64,000 nt of DNA from Pseudomonas viridiflava (GTDB lineage: Bacteria > Pseudomonadota > Gammaproteobacteria > Pseudomonadales > Pseudomonadaceae), in assembly GCF_900590885.1 (NCBI RefSeq), contig NZ_UUON01000048.1, positions 186,001 through 250,000 of the forward strand, written 5' to 3'. Under the pieces are notes generated by a model, which worked only from the letters and a program-made list of their open reading frames with translations, searched no databases and was not told the DNA's origin. Numbering within the stretch: position 1 is the stretch's first letter; every line of letters starts with the position of its first letter. A program made the translations under genes and the position numbers. Below are positions 23,751 to 31,424 of the stretch, in pieces.

Positions 23751-24383
23751 CTATACCAGCCCGTTGCGTTGGGCCAACTCGATCAGATCCACCAACGAAC
23801 GCGCATTGAGCTTGAGCAGCAAACGTGTCTTGTAGGTACTGACGGTCTTGTTACTGAGGAACATGCCATCAGCGATCTCCTTGTTGGTTTTGCCGCGAGC
23901 CAACTGTTGCAGCACCATCATCTCCCGACCTGAAAGACGCTCGACCATATCGGCCTCGCTGGCATTGCCCATGGTGGAGCGCACCGAATTCAGCGCCTGG
24001 TTCGGAAAATAGCTATAGCCCGAGAGCACCGCTTTTATGGCACTCAACAACTCGGTCAGGTCCTGCTGCTTGCACACATAGCCGGCGGCGCCCGCCTGCA
24101 TGCAGCGCATGGAGAAGTGACCAGGTGCCTGGGATGTGAGCACCAGCACCTTGAACGGCGCCGGCTGTTTGGTGGAGGACAGCCGGCAAATAACTTCCAG
24201 CCCGTCGAGCTTGGGAATTCCAATATCCAGTATGACAATGTCCGGCATATGCTCCCGCGCGAGTTGCAACGCATCGACACCGTTATCGGTCTCGGCAACG
24301 ACCTCATAACCATGACGTTCCATAAGCATGCGCACAGCAAGACGAATGACGGGGTGATCATCCACGATCAGCACTTTATTCAT
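23751..24383 (-). CDS. LuxR-type response regulator (NarL/FimZ family)
   Basis: A 210-residue two-component regulator. The receiver domain has LIVDDHPVIR, the phospho-acceptor Asp in DIVILDIGIPKLDG and the Lys in GYVCKQQDL. The LuxR HTH covers LSGREMMVLQQLARGKTNKE and MFLSNKTVSTYKTRLLLKL. The ATG at 24383 (MNKVLIVDDH) is preferred to a TTG four codons upstream. It resembles the BvgA/EvgA/RocA branch. No sensor kinase is adjacent, so the partner is not shown here. Confidence 0.9.
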   Translation of the reverse strand: MNKVLIVDDHPVIRLAVRMLMERHGYEVVAETDNGVDALQLAREHMPDIVILDIGIPKLDGLEVICRLSSTKQPAPFKVLVLTSQAPGHFSMRCMQAGAAGYVCKQQDLTELLSAIKAVLSGYSYFPNQALNSVRSTMGNASEADMVERLSGREMMVLQQLARGKTNKEIADGMFLSNKTVSTYKTRLLLKLNARSLVDLIELAQRNGLV

Positions 24384-24945
24384 GAGAAAGTCCAATTTCG
24401 CTGTTCGAATTATTCAGAGCAAACACAATAGCCTAGTCGTTTCCTAGTTGGCATAGCGTTCCCCCCCAAGTAAGAGCAAGCAGAGACGCAACCCACAAGC
24501 AGCTAGGAATTAACCTACAAAAAAACGCTAACTCAGATGTTTCGAGTTTTATGGAGCCTTTCAGATCTTTCCGGGGCTGCACATATTTTGAATGAAATAT
24601 CCAACAAATAAGGGGGTGATGGTAACCATAGCGCACACAAGTTTCAGGAAACGTCCCTTGCCTGCGACTTCCACCCGGGCGGGCCGGCCAAAATAACCCG
24701 ATTATTTCAGTTCCATTTGACATACCTATTTACACTCCTGATTTCCTACAGAACTTTCAACAATCCATATTCACATAACACTTTCTTGTGTGAATTTTCT
24801 GTAAGACATAGTTCCTGATCAGGTGTAAATAATTCATTCAGGCGTGTAAAGAACAACTGCATCAAGCACTCTACTTCTGAGCATCCGAGCCTCAACGACT
24901 TTAAACATTGATAAACATCAGAAGCATCAAGCCTTATATACAGGC
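24384..24945. other. AT-rich intergenic region without a recognised gene
   Basis: About 560 nt between the response regulator start and the argG terminator, visibly more AT-rich than the surroundings. It contains a TTGACA at 24717-24722 and a short palindrome-like GTTCCTGATCAGG stretch near 24810. Two open minus-strand frames (24433-24723 and 24746-24976) have no ribosome sites and no recognisable composition. It is long enough for an unrecognised sRNA or an extended regulatory region. Confidence 0.4.
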
Positions 24946-24948
24946 AAA

Positions 24949-24980
24949 AAAAATGGCCCCTTGAAAAAGGGGCCATTTTT
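24949..24980 (-). terminator. argG terminator
   Basis: AAAATGGCCCC ... GGGGCCATTTT stem (24950-24960 with 24969-24979), followed on the minus strand by a run of T's, 16 nt after the argG stop. The structure is symmetric and could act in both directions. Confidence 0.9.
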
Positions 24981-24996
24981 CACATCACCGGAGCAC

Positions 24997-26214
24997 TCAG
25001 AACAACTTACGGCCCTTGTTGGCCGCAATGCGCATGCGCAGTGCATTCAACTTGATAAAGCCCGCTGCGTCGGCCTGGTTGTAGGCGCCGCCATCTTCTT
25101 CGAAGGTGGCGATGTTGGCGTCGAACAGCGACTCATCGGACTTGCGACCGGTCACGATCACGTTGCCCTTGTACAGCTTCAGGCGCACAACGCCATTCAC
25201 GTGGGCCTGGGAGGCATCGATCATCTGTTGCAGCATCAGACGCTCCGGGCTCCACCAGTAGCCGGTGTAGATCAGGCTGGCGTACTTGGGCATCAACTCA
25301 TCTTTGAGGTGAGCCACTTCGCGGTCCAGGGTGATGGACTCGATAGCACGGTGGGCGCGCAGCATGATGGTGCCGCCTGGGGTTTCGTAGCAGCCACGGG
25401 ACTTCATGCCCACGTAACGGTTCTCAACGATGTCGAGACGGCCGATACCGTGTTCACCGCCGATACGGTTCAGGGTCGCCAGCACGGTGGCCGGGGTCAT
25501 GTCGACGCCGTCCAGCGCGACGATGTCGCCGTTGCGGTAGGTCAGTTCCAGGTACTGAGGCTTGTCTGGAGCGTTCTCCGGGGAGACGGTCCACTTCCAC
25601 ATGTCTTCTTCGTGCTCGGTCCAGGTGTCTTCCAGCACGCCGCCTTCATAGGAGATGTGCAGCAAGTTGGCGTCCATCGAGTACGGGGACTTCTTCTTGC
25701 CGTGACGCTCGATCGGGATGGCGTGCTTTTCAGCGTAATCCATCAGCTTTTCACGGGACAGCAGGTCCCACTCGCGCCAAGGAGCAATCACTTTAACGCC
25801 TGGCTTGAGGGCGTAGGCACCCAGTTCGAAACGCACCTGGTCGTTGCCTTTGCCGGTGGCGCCATGGGAAATGGCGTCGGCGCCGGTTTCGTTGGCGATT
25901 TCGATCAGGCGCTTGGCGATCAGCGGACGTGCGATGGAAGTACCCAGCAGGTACTCGCCTTCGTAGACGGTGTTGGCGCGAAACATCGGGAAAACGAAAT
26001 CGCGGACGAACTCTTCGCGCAGGTCGTCAATGTAGATCTCTTTCACGCCCATGGCTTGCGCCTTGGCACGTGCAGGTTCGACCTCTTCGCCCTGACCCAG
26101 GTCAGCGGTGAAGGTCACCACTTCACAGTTATAAGTATCCTGCAGCCACTTGAGGATCACCGAAGTGTCCAGGCCGCCGGAATACGCGAGAACGACCTTG
26201 TTTACGTCGGCCAT
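24997..26214 (-). CDS. argG: Argininosuccinate synthase
   Basis: Condenses citrulline and aspartate in arginine synthesis; 405 residues, the standard length. The nucleotide-binding motif is VVLAYSGGLDTSVILKWL. Citrulline/aspartate-site segments include SHGATGKGNDQVRFE and MDANLLHISYEGG. The start ATG at 26214 fits the family N-terminus MADVNKVVLAYSGG. argF lies about 8 kb away and is not co-transcribed. A possible ArgR site is upstream. Confidence 0.98.
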   Translation of the reverse strand: MADVNKVVLAYSGGLDTSVILKWLQDTYNCEVVTFTADLGQGEEVEPARAKAQAMGVKEIYIDDLREEFVRDFVFPMFRANTVYEGEYLLGTSIARPLIAKRLIEIANETGADAISHGATGKGNDQVRFELGAYALKPGVKVIAPWREWDLLSREKLMDYAEKHAIPIERHGKKKSPYSMDANLLHISYEGGVLEDTWTEHEEDMWKWTVSPENAPDKPQYLELTYRNGDIVALDGVDMTPATVLATLNRIGGEHGIGRLDIVENRYVGMKSRGCYETPGGTIMLRAHRAIESITLDREVAHLKDELMPKYASLIYTGYWWSPERLMLQQMIDASQAHVNGVVRLKLYKGNVIVTGRKSDESLFDANIATFEEDGGAYNQADAAGFIKLNALRMRIAANKGRKLF

Positions 26215-26305
26215 GCCATCACTCCACGGGGTTGTACGGAAAGCCGTCGATTCTACCGACCAAAACCGTGAATTTACAGAGGCGCGACAGCAAATGAAGA
26301 TAAAG

Positions 26306-26320
26306 CGACAGATTATGTCG
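26306..26320. promoter_or_regulatory. Possible ArgR site upstream of argG
   Basis: CGACA-GATTA-TGTCG is an exact inverted repeat about 95 nt before the argG start. TGTCG(C) is the core of the Pseudomonas ArgR half-site, so the site is plausible but not proven. Confidence 0.35.
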
Positions 26321-26343
26321 AACGGGCGACCGATGGCCGCCGT

Positions 26344-27252
26344 TTACGAGGTGTGCGCCGGGTTGCTCGGAGCGGCAGCCTGGGGCGCCGGTTTCTCGGG
26401 GGCAGCCACCCGTTCAAGCTGGATATTCACGCGGCGGTTGCGGGCGCGGTTGGCTGCATTGGTGTTAGGCGCCAACGGGTAGCTTTCACCATGGAAACGC
26501 ATGGTGATCTGCGACTCTTCTATGCCATTGGCCTTGAGGTAGTCCATCACCGCCAACGCGCGCCGGCGCGACACATCACGGTTGCTCAGGCGATTGCCGC
26601 TGTTGTCCGAATGGCCGTTCAACTCGATATGGTTAACCGTAGGATCAGCCTTCATGTACGCCAGAATCACCGACAACTTCTGTTTGGCCGCCGCATCCAG
26701 CTCGATACCGCCACCGGGGAAGCCGACTTCGGTCTGTTTGACCTGATCGTAATTCATCGGCAATAGCTTGGTGGTGCACAGCTGATAGTCGTTGAAGGCC
26801 TTGTTGAATTTCACCGGCAACAAACGGATTTCCGAGTACCCGCCTTCGCGCCCGTAATGCCGTACCGTCGGGCTGCGCCCTTCGAGCAAGCCGCTGAACA
26901 AACGCCCGGCCTGGGCCTGGGAGCTATTAAAGAGCACATCGCCACTGCCGGCACGCACGGCACCGAGGTTGATATCCCCTCGCCCCGGCTGCCACGGCGC
27001 AGCCGCCGCCAACAAGGTGGCCGAGCCCGCGCCCAGCGCGCCGTTGTAGGCTTTCAGACGAAAAGTCGCCTGCTCACCGGCCCGGCGCACGAACTCACCC
27101 GAGCCGAAATCGGTGATCGGCTGGGTCAGGCGGCACTCGAACTGGTCGCCTTCCACCTTCCACTCAATATTCTCCAGACGTGTCTGGAACGTGAGGGCCA
27201 TCGCAGGCAGGCTGGCGAACACACTGAGCAGGGCTAGATAATGCTTGCGCAC
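26344..27252 (-). CDS. motY: Flagellar motor protein MotY (OmpA-like)
   Basis: A periplasmic protein of the T-ring that holds stator units in the flagellar motor. The start is placed at the GTG at 27252 (MRKHYLALLSVFASLPAMA, a signal peptide) because GGAG lies 7 nt upstream; a GTG four codons earlier is also open. The N-terminal MotY domain (about residues 20-150) is followed by an OmpA-like peptidoglycan-binding domain with NHIELNGHSDNSGNRLSNRD and ARNRRVNIQLE. Position between argG and pyrC matches P. aeruginosa motY. Confidence 0.92.
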   Translation of the reverse strand: MRKHYLALLSVFASLPAMALTFQTRLENIEWKVEGDQFECRLTQPITDFGSGEFVRRAGEQATFRLKAYNGALGAGSATLLAAAAPWQPGRGDINLGAVRAGSGDVLFNSSQAQAGRLFSGLLEGRSPTVRHYGREGGYSEIRLLPVKFNKAFNDYQLCTTKLLPMNYDQVKQTEVGFPGGGIELDAAAKQKLSVILAYMKADPTVNHIELNGHSDNSGNRLSNRDVSRRRALAVMDYLKANGIEESQITMRFHGESYPLAPNTNAANRARNRRVNIQLERVAAPEKPAPQAAAPSNPAHTS

Positions 27253-27408
27253 GGGAGGCTCCACTGGTTTCTACAACACTTCAAAGCGTCATACATCGAT
27301 AAGGCATACAAAAGGCTATCGGATGCATCCGGCAAAACTTGATAGCGAGTGCCTGCAAGAGTCTTTTCCGGTAGCATTCCCACCAGATTGACCCGCCTGG
27401 AATCCCCA

Positions 27409-28455
27409 ATGTCCGACCGCCTGACCCTGCTGCGTCCCGACGACTGGCATATTCATCTTCGCGATGGTGCTGCGTTACCCCAAACCGTGGCCGATGTAGC
27501 GCGCACGTTTGGCCGCGCGATTATCATGCCCAACCTGGTACCTCCGGTGCGAAATGCCGCGCAAGCCGACGCCTATCGCCAGCGCATTCTCGCTGCGCGC
27601 CCGGCCGGCAGCCGCTTCGAACCGTTGATGGTGCTCTACCTCACCGACCGTACCCAACCTGAAGAAATCCGTGAGGCCAAGGCCAGCGGCTTTGTGCATG
27701 CCGCCAAGCTGTACCCGGCCGGCGCGACCACCAACTCCGATTCCGGCGTGACCAGTATCGACAAGATCCTGCCGGCCATCGAAGCCATGGCTGAAGTCGG
27801 CATGCCGCTGTTGATCCACGGTGAAGTCACCCGTGGCGATGTGGACGTATTCGATCGCGAGAAGATCTTCATCGACGAGCACATGCGCCGCGTGGTCGAG
27901 CTGTTCCCGACCCTCAAGGTGGTGTTCGAACACATCACCACGGCCGATGCGGTGCAGTTCGTCACCGAGGCTTCCGCCAATGTGGGCGCGACCATCACCG
28001 CGCATCACCTGCTCTATAACCGCAACCACATGCTGGTGGGCGGGATTCGGCCGCACTTCTATTGCCTGCCGATCCTCAAGCGCAACACCCACCAGGTGGC
28101 CTTGCTGGACGCCGCCACCAGCGGCAGCCCCAAGTTTTTCCTCGGCACCGACTCGGCGCCCCACGCCCAGCACGCCAAGGAAGCTGCGTGTGGTTGTGCC
28201 GGTTGCTACACGGCCTATGCCGCCATCGAGCTGTATGCCGAAGCGTTCGAATCGCGCAACGCCCTGGACAAGCTCGAAGGTTTCGCCAGCCTCAACGGTC
28301 CGCGTTTCTACGGTCTGCCGGCGAACACCGATCGCATTACCCTGGTCCGTGAAGACTGGACCGCCCCTGCCAGCCTGCCGTTTGGCGAGCTGACTGTTAT
28401 CCCGCTGCGCGCCGGTGAAACACTGCGCTGGCGCCTGCTGGAGGAAAGCAAGTGA
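27409..28455 (+). CDS. pyrC: Dihydroorotase (PyrC type)
   Basis: Cyclises carbamoyl aspartate in pyrimidine synthesis; 348 residues, class II. Zinc ligands are in DDWHIHLRDG, the carboxylated Lys in HAAKLYPAGAT, further His in LLIHGEV and VVFEHITT, and Asp in FLGTDSAPHA. The ATG at 27409 gives MSDRLTLLRPDDWHIHL, the family N-terminus. It overlaps rnt by 4 nt. Confidence 0.97.
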   Translation: MSDRLTLLRPDDWHIHLRDGAALPQTVADVARTFGRAIIMPNLVPPVRNAAQADAYRQRILAARPAGSRFEPLMVLYLTDRTQPEEIREAKASGFVHAAKLYPAGATTNSDSGVTSIDKILPAIEAMAEVGMPLLIHGEVTRGDVDVFDREKIFIDEHMRRVVELFPTLKVVFEHITTADAVQFVTEASANVGATITAHHLLYNRNHMLVGGIRPHFYCLPILKRNTHQVALLDAATSGSPKFFLGTDSAPHAQHAKEAACGCAGCYTAYAAIELYAEAFESRNALDKLEGFASLNGPRFYGLPANTDRITLVREDWTAPASLPFGELTVIPLRAGETLRWRLLEESK

Positions 28456-29126
28456 GTGAAGACCATTACGACGACGACCAGGAACACGGCGGTGGCGGCG
28501 GTTCGCGCCATCCGATGGCCGAACGTTTCCGCGGCTACTTGCCGGTCGTTATCGACGTAGAAACCGGTGGTTTCAACTGCGCCACCGATGCGTTGCTGGA
28601 AATTGCCGCGACGACCATCGGCATGGATGAACAGGGTTTTGTGTACCCGGAACACACCCACTTCTTCCGCGTCGAGCCGTTTGAAGGCGCGAATATCGAA
28701 GCAGCAGCCCTGGAGTTCACCGGGATCAAGCTCGATCACCCGCTGCGCATGGCGGTGAGTGAAGAAGCGGCGCTGACCGATATCTTCCGTGGCGTACGCA
28801 AGGCGTTGAAGGCCAATGGCTGCAAACGCGCGATCCTGGTGGGTCACAACAGCAGCTTCGATCTGGGCTTCCTGAATGCCGCCGTGACGCGGCTGGACAT
28901 GAAGCGCAATCCGTTCCACCCGTTCTCCAGCTTCGACACCGCTACCCTCGCGGGCCTGGCTTACGGTCAAACAGTATTGGCCAAAGCGTGCCAGGCGGCC
29001 GGTATCGACTTTGACGGGCGTGAAGCCCACTCGGCGCGCTACGACACCGAGAAGACCGCCGAGCTGTTCTGCGGCATCGTCAACCGCTGGAAGCAGATGG
29101 GCGGCTGGGAAGACTTCGGCGACTGA
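28452..29126 (+). CDS. rnt: Ribonuclease T
   Basis: A 3'-5' exonuclease that matures tRNA and other stable RNA ends; 224 residues. DEDDh exonuclease motifs: VVIDVETGGFN, LVGHNSSFDLGFLN and the C-terminal AHSARYDTEKTAELF. The start overlaps the pyrC stop (GTGAGTG; the translation begins with GTG). The first 20 residues are acidic/Gly-rich. Same order as in P. aeruginosa. Confidence 0.96.
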   Translation: MSEDHYDDDQEHGGGGGSRHPMAERFRGYLPVVIDVETGGFNCATDALLEIAATTIGMDEQGFVYPEHTHFFRVEPFEGANIEAAALEFTGIKLDHPLRMAVSEEAALTDIFRGVRKALKANGCKRAILVGHNSSFDLGFLNAAVTRLDMKRNPFHPFSSFDTATLAGLAYGQTVLAKACQAAGIDFDGREAHSARYDTEKTAELFCGIVNRWKQMGGWEDFGD

Positions 29127-29145
29127 AAGGTCAAACCCCGAGCAT

Positions 29146-29177
29146 AAAAAAACCGGCCCTCACAGGCCGGTTTTTTT
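29146..29177. terminator. Bidirectional terminator between rnt and the peroxiredoxin gene
   Basis: AAAAAAACCGGCC-CTCACA-GGCCGGTTTTTTT, symmetric with T runs on both strands, serving two convergent genes. Confidence 0.92.
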
Positions 29178-29193
29178 GTACCTCGAACCTGGC

Positions 29194-29796
29194 TTACAGC
29201 TTGCCAGCGTTCTCGGTCAGGTAAGCCGCAACGCCTTCTGGCGAAGCGTTCATGCCTTTGTCGCCTTTTTTCCAGTTGGCAGGGCAGACTTCGCCGTGCT
29301 CTTCGTGGAATTGCAGGGCGTCGACCAGGCGGATCAGCTCTTCCATGTTACGGCCCAGCGGCAGGTCGTTGATGATCTGCGAGCGGACAACGCCCTTGTC
29401 GTCGATCAGGAACGCGCCACGGAAGGCCACGCCGCCTTCGGACTCTACGTCGTAGGCCTTGGCGATGTCGTGCTTCATATCGGCAGCCATGGTGTATTTG
29501 ACTTTGCCGATGCCGCCATCGTTGATGGCGGTGTTGCGCCAGGCGTTGTGGGTGAAATGGGAGTCGATGGAAACGGCTACCACTTCAACGTTACGCGCCT
29601 TGAAATCGTCCATGCGGTGGTCCAGAGCGATCAGCTCCGACGGGCAGACGAAGGTGAAGTCCAGCGGGTAGAAGAAAACCAGGCCGTATTTGCCTTTGAT
29701 GGCTTCGGACAGTTTGAAGCTGTCTACGATTTCGCCATTGCCGAGGACGGCAGGTACGTCGAAATCCGGGGCTTGTTTGCCGACGAGTACGCTCAT
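29194..29796 (-). CDS. 2-Cys peroxiredoxin (AhpC/TSA family)
   Basis: A 200-residue thiol peroxidase reducing hydrogen peroxide and organic peroxides. The peroxidatic Cys is in FTFVCPSELIAL and the resolving Cys in HGEVCPANWKKG, so it is a typical 2-Cys form. It starts MSVLVGKQAPDFDVPAVLGN. No ahpF-like reductase is adjacent. It lies next to the iron-storage genes, which fits oxidative-stress management around iron. Confidence 0.95.
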   Translation of the reverse strand: MSVLVGKQAPDFDVPAVLGNGEIVDSFKLSEAIKGKYGLVFFYPLDFTFVCPSELIALDHRMDDFKARNVEVVAVSIDSHFTHNAWRNTAINDGGIGKVKYTMAADMKHDIAKAYDVESEGGVAFRGAFLIDDKGVVRSQIINDLPLGRNMEELIRLVDALQFHEEHGEVCPANWKKGDKGMNASPEGVAAYLTENAGKL

Positions 29797-29970
29797 TGGG
29801 TATCTCCTGATGTAGGGGTGACGATTGAAGTAAAAGGACCGGCTTCGAGTCTGCCGCGCTTAAGCGACAGCCCTGTGACGCAGTCACGCTTCGTGAAGAC
29901 CGACCATCATACACTGAAAAAACCGTTCGTCAGTGGGAGGGGCATAGCTGCGAATACCTTACGAATCTAC

Positions 29971-29990
29971 TTTGACAATCATTCTCGTTA
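29971..29990. promoter_or_regulatory. Fur box upstream of bfd
   Basis: TTTGACAATCATTCTCGTTA closely resembles Pseudomonas iron boxes (core AATCATTCTC). It ends 50 nt before the bfd start, so bfd is probably induced when iron is scarce. Confidence 0.72.
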
Positions 29991-30040
29991 ACATTAAGAT
30001 CCATCGCACTTAAGCCTTAAACCCGCGACGGTTCTCCCTT

Positions 30041-30259
30041 ATGTATGTGTGCCTCTGTACTGGCGTCACCGACGGACAAATCCGCGAAGCAATCTATGAA
30101 GGTTGCTGCAGCTACAAGGAAGTGCGTGAAACCACCGGCGTTGCCAGTCAGTGTGGAAAATGTGCTTGCCTGGCCAAGCAAGTGGTACGGGAAACCCTGA
30201 CGCAGCTGCAGACAGCCCAGGCCGCGCTCCCCTATTCAGCAGAATTTACACACGCTTAA
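30041..30259 (+). CDS. bfd: Bacterioferritin-associated ferredoxin
   Basis: A 72-residue [2Fe-2S] protein that docks on BfrB and donates electrons to release stored iron. The four cluster Cys are in VCLCTGVT and QCGKCACLAK. Length and order bfd-bfrB match P. aeruginosa. A Fur box precedes it and two hairpins follow it. Confidence 0.96.
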   Translation: MYVCLCTGVTDGQIREAIYEGCCSYKEVRETTGVASQCGKCACLAKQVVRETLTQLQTAQAALPYSAEFTHA

Positions 30260-30300
30260 ATTAGCGTGTTTTAAAGAACCGGACTTAGTGTCCGGTTTTT
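30249..30300 (+). terminator. bfd terminator (double hairpin)
   Basis: ACACGC-TTAAATTA-GCGTGTTTT overlaps the bfd stop. A second, stronger hairpin AACCGGAC-TTAGT-GTCCGGTT with a T run follows at 30277-30297. Confidence 0.85.
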
Positions 30301-30460
30301 TTATGCCCGCAATTCAATTAGTTAGCGCCAAGACGCGGAACACAAACATTCTTATTCCGATTAATTTTCATTTATTATTCAATAACTTAGGTTTGACACT
30401 AAGGAATTCGCCGCTCAAACTCCGCCTTATACACAGCTATTACAGGGCAGGACCCCAGTC

Positions 30461-30931
30461 ATGAAAGGCGACATCTCAGTCATCCAGCAACTCAACAAAA
30501 TCCTTGCCAATGAACTGGTCGCGATCAATCAGTACTTTCTGCATGCACGCATGTACGACGATTGGGGCCTGGAAAAGCTGGGCAAGCGCGAATACAAAGA
30601 ATCCATCAAAGCCATGAAGGACGCCGACGCGCTCATCAAGCGCATCCTGTTCCTGGAAGGCCTGCCGAACGTGCAGGACCTGGGCAAGCTGAACATCGGC
30701 GAGCACACACAGGAAATGATCAGCAGCGACCTGGGCTTTGAACGCAAGAGCCACAGCGACCTCAAGGCCGCCATCGCCCACTGCGAAACCAAGGGCGACT
30801 TCGGCAGCCGTGAGCTGCTGGAAGACATCCTGGAAGATCAGGAAGAGCACATCGACTGGCTGGAAACCCAACTGGGCCTGATCGACAAGGTCAGCCTGGA
30901 GAACTACCTGCAATCGCAGATGGGCGAATAA
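30461..30931 (+). CDS. bfrB: Bacterioferritin BfrB
   Basis: The 156-residue haem-containing ferritin subunit forming 24-mer iron stores. Ferroxidase ligands are in NELVAINQYFLHARM and the DILEDQEEHIDW segment; the haem-binding Met lies in the helix around residue 52 (RILFLEGLPNVQDL). The start is MKGDISVIQQLNKILANELV. The 200-nt gap from bfd holds the bfd terminator and an AT-rich upstream region with TTGACA at 30393-30398 but no convincing -10. Confidence 0.96.
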   Translation: MKGDISVIQQLNKILANELVAINQYFLHARMYDDWGLEKLGKREYKESIKAMKDADALIKRILFLEGLPNVQDLGKLNIGEHTQEMISSDLGFERKSHSDLKAAIAHCETKGDFGSRELLEDILEDQEEHIDWLETQLGLIDKVSLENYLQSQMGE

Positions 30932-30952
30932 CCCGTAGTTCTACCGGCCACA

Positions 30953-30989
30953 AAAAAGCCCCGCTTCTCGTAAGAGAGCGGGGCTTTTT
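30953..30989. terminator. Bidirectional terminator between bfrB and grxD
   Basis: AAAAAGCCCCGCT ... AGCGGGGCTTTTT stem with an inner TCTC/GAGA, T runs on both strands. Confidence 0.92.
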
Positions 30990-31001
30990 AATGCCAGCGA
31001 A

Positions 31002-31340
31002 TCAAGCGTCGGTCTTGGCCGCCGCGTTGGCTGCTGCATCTTTGATCAGCGCCTGCAACGAACCATCAGCAGCCATCTCGGTGATGATGTCGCTACCGCC
31101 GACCAGCTCCCCGGCTACCCACAGTTGTGGGAAAGTTGGCCAGTTGGCGTACTTGGGCAGGTTGGCGCGAATTTCCGGGTTTTGCAGGATATCCACGTAA
31201 GCGAATTTCTCGCCACACGCCATGATGGCCTGGGAAGCCTTCGCGGAGAAACCGCACTGAGGAGCGTTCGGGGCGCCCTTCATGTAAAGCAGAATGGTGT
31301 TGGCAGCAATCTGCTCTTTGATCGTTTCGATGATATCCAT
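31002..31340 (-). CDS. grxD: Monothiol glutaredoxin GrxD
   Basis: A 112-residue CGFS-type glutaredoxin involved in Fe-S cluster transfer. The motif is in APQCGFSAKASQAIM, with PTFPQLWVAGELVGGSDII for glutathione binding. The start is MDIIETIKEQIAANTILLYM. The C-terminus is Ala-rich (DAAANAAAKTDA). It belongs to the conserved bfd-bfrB-grxD neighbourhood. Confidence 0.96.
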   Translation of the reverse strand: MDIIETIKEQIAANTILLYMKGAPNAPQCGFSAKASQAIMACGEKFAYVDILQNPEIRANLPKYANWPTFPQLWVAGELVGGSDIITEMAADGSLQALIKDAAANAAAKTDA

Positions 31341-31424
31341 GGAACACCTCGGCTGGAACTTTGCGACTCACAGGTCGGCACGGTGGCGCATTGTAACGCA
31401 AAATTCCAGCGCGGTGCTCAGGGC

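Noticed and set aside
24433..24976. Two minus-strand open frames of 96 and 76 codons in the AT-rich gap
   Set aside because: No ribosome site, no family features; the second would run through the argG terminator.
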